The notes beneath the pieces were generated by a model, which was not told the DNA's origin, ran no database searches, and saw only the letters and a program-made list of their open reading frames with translations. This document shows, in pieces, positions 61,048 to 64,000 of a DNA stretch of 64,000 nucleotides. The stretch's first letter is position 1; every line of letters starts with the position of its first letter. A program made the position numbers and the translations under genes. This DNA is from Massilia sp. Root133. GTDB taxonomy: Bacteria > Pseudomonadota > Gammaproteobacteria > Burkholderiales > Burkholderiaceae_D. The stretch is taken from contig NZ_LMEW01000035.1 of assembly GCF_001426525.1 (NCBI RefSeq), positions 270,429-334,428 on the forward strand, read 5' to 3'.

Positions 61048-63468
61048 TTAGAACTTGTGCGACAGACGCGCGAAGTAAGCCGCGCCGTTCAGGCCGAACT
61101 GCACGCTTTCGTACTTGAAGCCATTATCCGTCTCATCTGGATTCTGCTGGGTCGGATGCACGTTGAAGATATTGGTGCCGCCAACGGTCAGCTTGGTCTT
61201 CTCGGTGAACGACCAGGTGAACGCGAGGTCGGCCGACGTCTTGGCCTTGTAATACTGGTTCGGCACCGGCGGACCGGAGAACGTGCCCAGCGTCTGCGGA
61301 CCGTAGTGGATGATGCGGAAGTCCGATTCCAGCTGGCCCAGCGTGTAGTCGAAGTCCAGCGTGGCCTTGCGGCGCGGGCCGCCCTGCTCGATGAACAGGC
61401 GCTCGCGTTCGGACAGCAGCACGTCCTCGTAGCCGGCCAGCGCGGCCGGGGCATGCACGCCCGTCACTTCGGTCTTGCTGAAGTTCATGGCGAGATACGT
61501 GGCCAGCTTGCCGGCGCCCAGGTTCGTGCGGTGCGACGCGGTCAGGTCCAGGCCGCGCGTGCGCGTGTCGACGGAATTCACGAAGAACTGCGCCTGGCCC
61601 ACGCCCAGGTTCTGCAGGATGGCGCCCAGGGCCGGGTAGTTGTCGGCGTCGAAGCGGCCCGACAGCACGATGCGGTTGTCGATCTGGATGTGGTACAGGT
61701 CGGCCGTGACGGAGATGGCTTTCGTCGGCGTCCACGTCGCGCCCAGCGTGTAGCTCTTCGATTTTTCTTCATGCAGCTTCGGAATGCCGGCCGCGTTGGC
61801 GACCTTGCCGCCGTTCGGCGCGAGCACGACGTCCATCGGCACGCCGGCGACGAAGTCGGTGAAGGTCGACGAGAAATAGACCTGTTGCAGAGACGGTGCG
61901 CGGAAGCCCGTGCTGGCCGAGGCGCGCAGCAGCAGGTCGTCCGTGGCCTTGAAGGCGCCGGCGACCTTGCCGGTCGTCGTCGAACCGAAGTCGGAGTAGC
62001 GCTCGTGGCGCACGGCAGCCTGCAGCTTGGTGCGCGGGGCGATGTCGGCCTCGAAGTCGAGGTAGGCGGCGCTGCTGTGACGGTCGCGGTTGGCGGCGTC
62101 GCCCGGCTGGAAGCCCGGGAAGCCCTGGCTGCCGGCATTGCCGCCGAAGCCCAGGCCGTCGACGTCGTTGTACGAGCCCGGCTCGCCCGCGAAGATCTGG
62201 TAATTCTCCTTGCGGTACTCGAAGCCGAACGCGGCGTTCAGGCCGCCGAGGATGTCGTCGTAGAAGCGGCTGAAGTCGGCGTTGGTCGTCAGCTGGCGGA
62301 ACGAGAAGCCGCCGGCGTCGAACTGCGTCGGGCTGATGCCCTTGCCGCCGTTGATCAGGTCCAGGTTCGCGATCGACGCGTTGAGCGTGTGCGCGATGTC
62401 GTAGCGCATGCGGTTGTAGCCATAGGTCTGCGAGAAATCGCTGGCCCAGTCGCCGATGCGGGTGCGGTAGCCGATGATGCCGTAGCGGTCGTCGATGTCG
62501 CCATTGATGAACGGGACGAAGCCGCCCGGGTACATGGCGGCCGAGTTGCGCGACGGGATGTCGTCCGAACCGATGCCGCCGCGTGCCCATGCCGCCGACG
62601 ACGCGTCGCGCGTCTGCGCGCCGGCCGTCACGTACAGCTTGCCCGGACCGACCGGGAATTCGCCGTTCAGGTAGACGGTCTCGTTCTTCGACTTGGTGTC
62701 GCCGATGATGCGCAGGCTGCCCGGGTCGGAGCGGTTGGAGCGGCCGCGGTCGTAGTATTCGCCGGTGATGCCCAGCACGCCGTCCGCCACGGCCACGCCG
62801 CAGTAGGCCGACGCGAGCCAGTTCTTGCCGTCGTGCTTCGAATATTCGCCGAAACCGGCAACCGCTTCGCAGCCCAGGTCCTTGCGCAGTTCCACGTTGA
62901 TGACGCCGGCGATGGCGTCCGAGCCGTATTGGGCGGCGGCGCCGTCGCGCAGCACCTGCACGTTCTTGATGGCGAGGACGGGGATCGCGTTCATGTCCGT
63001 GCCCGTGTTGCCGCGGTTGCGCGCGCCGAACAGGTTCACGAGGGCCGTCGTGTGGCGGCGCTTGCCGTTCACGAGCACGAGGGTCTGGTCGGAGCCGAGG
63101 CCGCGCAGCGCGGCGGAGTCGACCAGGTCGGCGCCGTCGGCACCGGTCTGGCGCGTCGAGTTGAACGACGGCGAGATGTTGGCCAGGGTCTGGGCCAGGT
63201 CGAACTGGCCGCTCTGCTCGGCGGCCTTCGTCAGCGGGATGTAGTCGACGGGCACCGGGGTATCGGTGGACGACGTGTTGCCGACGCGGCGCGAGCCGAC
63301 GATGTTGACGCTCTGGATATTGGCGTCGGAAGCGGCGGGCGCGGTGGCATTTTGTGCCAAGGCGGCCGGCGCGAAAGCCAGTGCCGCGCTGCCGTACAGG
63401 CCCAGCAGGACGGACTGGCGGATCGTTGTAAGTTTCAAGGGGTGGGCTCCAGGGAAAAATTGCATATT
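61048..63468 (-). CDS. TonB-dependent outer-membrane receptor
   Basis: From ATG 63468 the 806-residue protein has a signal peptide (about residues 10-37, ending PAALAQ). A plug domain follows (VDYIPLTKAAEQSGQFDLAQ, ALRGLGSDQTLVLVNGKRRH, VQVLRDGAAAQYGSDA). A 22-strand barrel ends in the terminal aromatic motif ARLSHKF. The plug motif with LVNGKRRH is typical of large receptors in plant- or soil-associated Betaproteobacteria. The substrate cannot be told. No partner genes nearby. Confidence 0.92.
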   Translation of the reverse strand, partial: NMQFFPGAHPLKLTTIRQSVLLGLYGSAALAFAPAALAQNATAPAASDANIQSVNIVGSRRVGNTSSTDTPVPVDYIPLTKAAEQSGQFDLAQTLANISPSFNSTRQTGADGADLVDSAALRGLGSDQTLVLVNGKRRHTTALVNLFGARNRGNTGTDMNAIPVLAIKNVQVLRDGAAAQYGSDAIAGVINVELRKDLGCEAVAGFGEYSKHDGKNWLASAYCGVAVADGVLGITGEYYDRGRSNRSDPGSLRIIGDTKSKNETVYLNGEFPVGPGKLYVTAGAQTRDASSAAWARGGIGSDDIPSRNSAAMYPGGFVPFINGDIDDRYGIIGYRTRIGDWASDFSQTYGYNRMRYDIAHTLNASIANLDLINGGKGISPTQFDAGGFSFRQLTTNADFSRFYDDILGGLNAAFGFEYRKENYQIFAGEPGSYNDVDGLGFGGNAGSQGFPGFQPGDAANRDRHSSAAYLDFEADIAPRTKLQAAVRHERYSDFGSTTTGKVAGAFKATDDLLLRASASTGFRAPSLQQVYFSSTFTDFVAGVPMDVVLAPNGGKVANAAGIPKLHEEKSKSYTLGATWTPTKAISVTADLYHIQIDNRIVLSGRFDADNYPALGAILQNLGVGQAQFFVNSVDTRTRGLDLTASHRTNLGAGKLATYLAMNFSKTEVTGVHAPAALAGYEDVLLSERERLFIEQGGPRRKATLDFDYTLGQLESDFRIIHYGPQTLGTFSGPPVPNQYYKAKTSADLAFTWSFTEKTKLTVGGTNIFNVHPTQQNPDETDNGFKYESVQFGLNGAAYFARLSHKF

Positions 63469-63566
63469 AATGAATTTCCATGAAGGCAACCATTGGACGT
63501 CTCATAAGTACAACAAGGAAGGATTAGAATGCTGCCACCCATCGACCAACCCAAAAGGAAAACAGG

Positions 63567-64000
63567 ATGAGCACACCTTCGCTCCCTACCTACGATGACG
63601 TCGTCCAGGCGGCCTCCCGCATCGCCGGCGCCGCCAACCGTACCCCGGTGCTGACGTCGCGTACCGTCGACGAGGCCTTCGGCGCCCAGGTCTTTTTCAA
63701 GTGCGAGAACATGCAGCGCATGGGCGCCTTCAAGTTCCGCGGCGCCTACAACGCGCTGATGAAGTTCTCGCCGGAGCAGCGCCGCGCCGGCGTCGTCGCG
63801 TTCTCGTCGGGGAACCATGCGCAGGCCATCGCGCTGTCCGCGAAGCTGCTCGGCATCCCCGCCACGATCGTGATGCCGCAGGACGCCCCCGCCGCCAAGG
63901 TCGCCGCCACGCGCGGCTACGGCGGCAACGTCGTGATGTACGACCGCTACACGGAAGACCGCGAACAGATCGGCCGCGACCTCGCGCAGAAGCACGGCCT
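63567..64000 (+). CDS. Threonine/serine dehydratase, cut by the window end
   Basis: ATG 63567 follows AGGAAAACAGG. The first 144 residues match PLP-dependent threonine ammonia-lyase or serine racemase: RTPVLTSRTVDE, the Schiff-base lysine region KFRGAYNA, and SSGNHAQAIALSAKLLG for phosphate binding. The enzyme deaminates threonine or serine. The C-terminal part is outside the window, so a regulatory ACT domain cannot be judged. Confidence 0.9.
   Translation, partial: MSTPSLPTYDDVVQAASRIAGAANRTPVLTSRTVDEAFGAQVFFKCENMQRMGAFKFRGAYNALMKFSPEQRRAGVVAFSSGNHAQAIALSAKLLGIPATIVMPQDAPAAKVAATRGYGGNVVMYDRYTEDREQIGRDLAQKHG

Noticed and set aside
61057-63483. Very long plus-strand open frame opposite the TonB receptor
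   Set aside because: Antisense shadow caused by high GC; the minus strand encodes a clear TonB receptor with signal peptide and barrel motifs.

Overview
The window is a high-GC bacterial chromosome segment, most likely from the Burkholderiales and probably Oxalobacteraceae (Massilia/Telluria type). This is a judgement from protein style and gene content (LexA-controlled imuA-imuB, phasin, NrsF-type anti-sigma factor, IS1595 and IS5 elements), not from a database search. No rRNA, tRNA or CRISPR array was seen.

The central feature is a complete Tn7-like transposon of 34,920 bp (4716-39635) inserted inside the host gene imuA. It is flanked by a perfect 5-bp duplication (GCTGC at 4711-4715 and 39636-39640) and has TGT...ACA termini. 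It has three dispersed putative TnsB sites on the left and three abutting ones on the right. Removing the element and one duplication restores an in-frame imuA of 236 codons. The tnsA-tnsB-tnsC-tnsD operon (13546 down to 7403) reads leftwards. Right behind tnsA, divergently transcribed, the element carries its own full imuA-imuB operon with a LexA box (14011-16159). The insertion breaks host imuA and cuts host imuB off from its LexA-controlled promoter. The element-borne pair looks like a built-in functional replacement, and its imuA differs at the bases that form the target site.

Cargo: near the left end is an IS5-ended cassette with a decayed transposase and a passenger gene for a secreted protein, then a small proteasome-like (Ntn-hydrolase-like) protein. 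To the right of imuB come a Sel1-repeat protein and a small lipoprotein, an orphan type VI secretion module (VgrG, phospholipase D effector, probable Sel1-type immunity lipoprotein, PAAR), an uncharacterised protein, and a YkgJ-family protein divergent from an XRE regulator with two palindromic operators. Then follow a Cap15/CD-NTase CBASS pair, a possible PD-(D/E)XK nuclease, an orphan MbcA/ParS-type antitoxin, IS5 debris, an unknown zinc-ribbon protein and a diadenylate-cyclase-like protein. Last is a patatin (CapV)/CD-NTase/Ntn-hydrolase operon. Most of this cargo looks like anti-phage and interbacterial-competition functions.

The left flank (1-4715) holds an IS1595 element, a cold-shock gene, an RsbRD-type histidine kinase, two small genes and a lysR gene missing its 5' end beside the imuA promoter. 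The right flank (39641-64000) is ordinary chromosome: the imuA 3' fragment and imuB; a peroxiredoxin/DsbD/ECF sigma/NrsF operon; a phasin; YceI and YqaE proteins; a hydrolase and a CAT-like protein; an M61 peptidase; Hsp20; a LacI regulator; an HtrA protease; a two-component system; a GT39/GtrA/GT2 envelope-glycosylation cluster; a TonB receptor; and the start of a threonine dehydratase.
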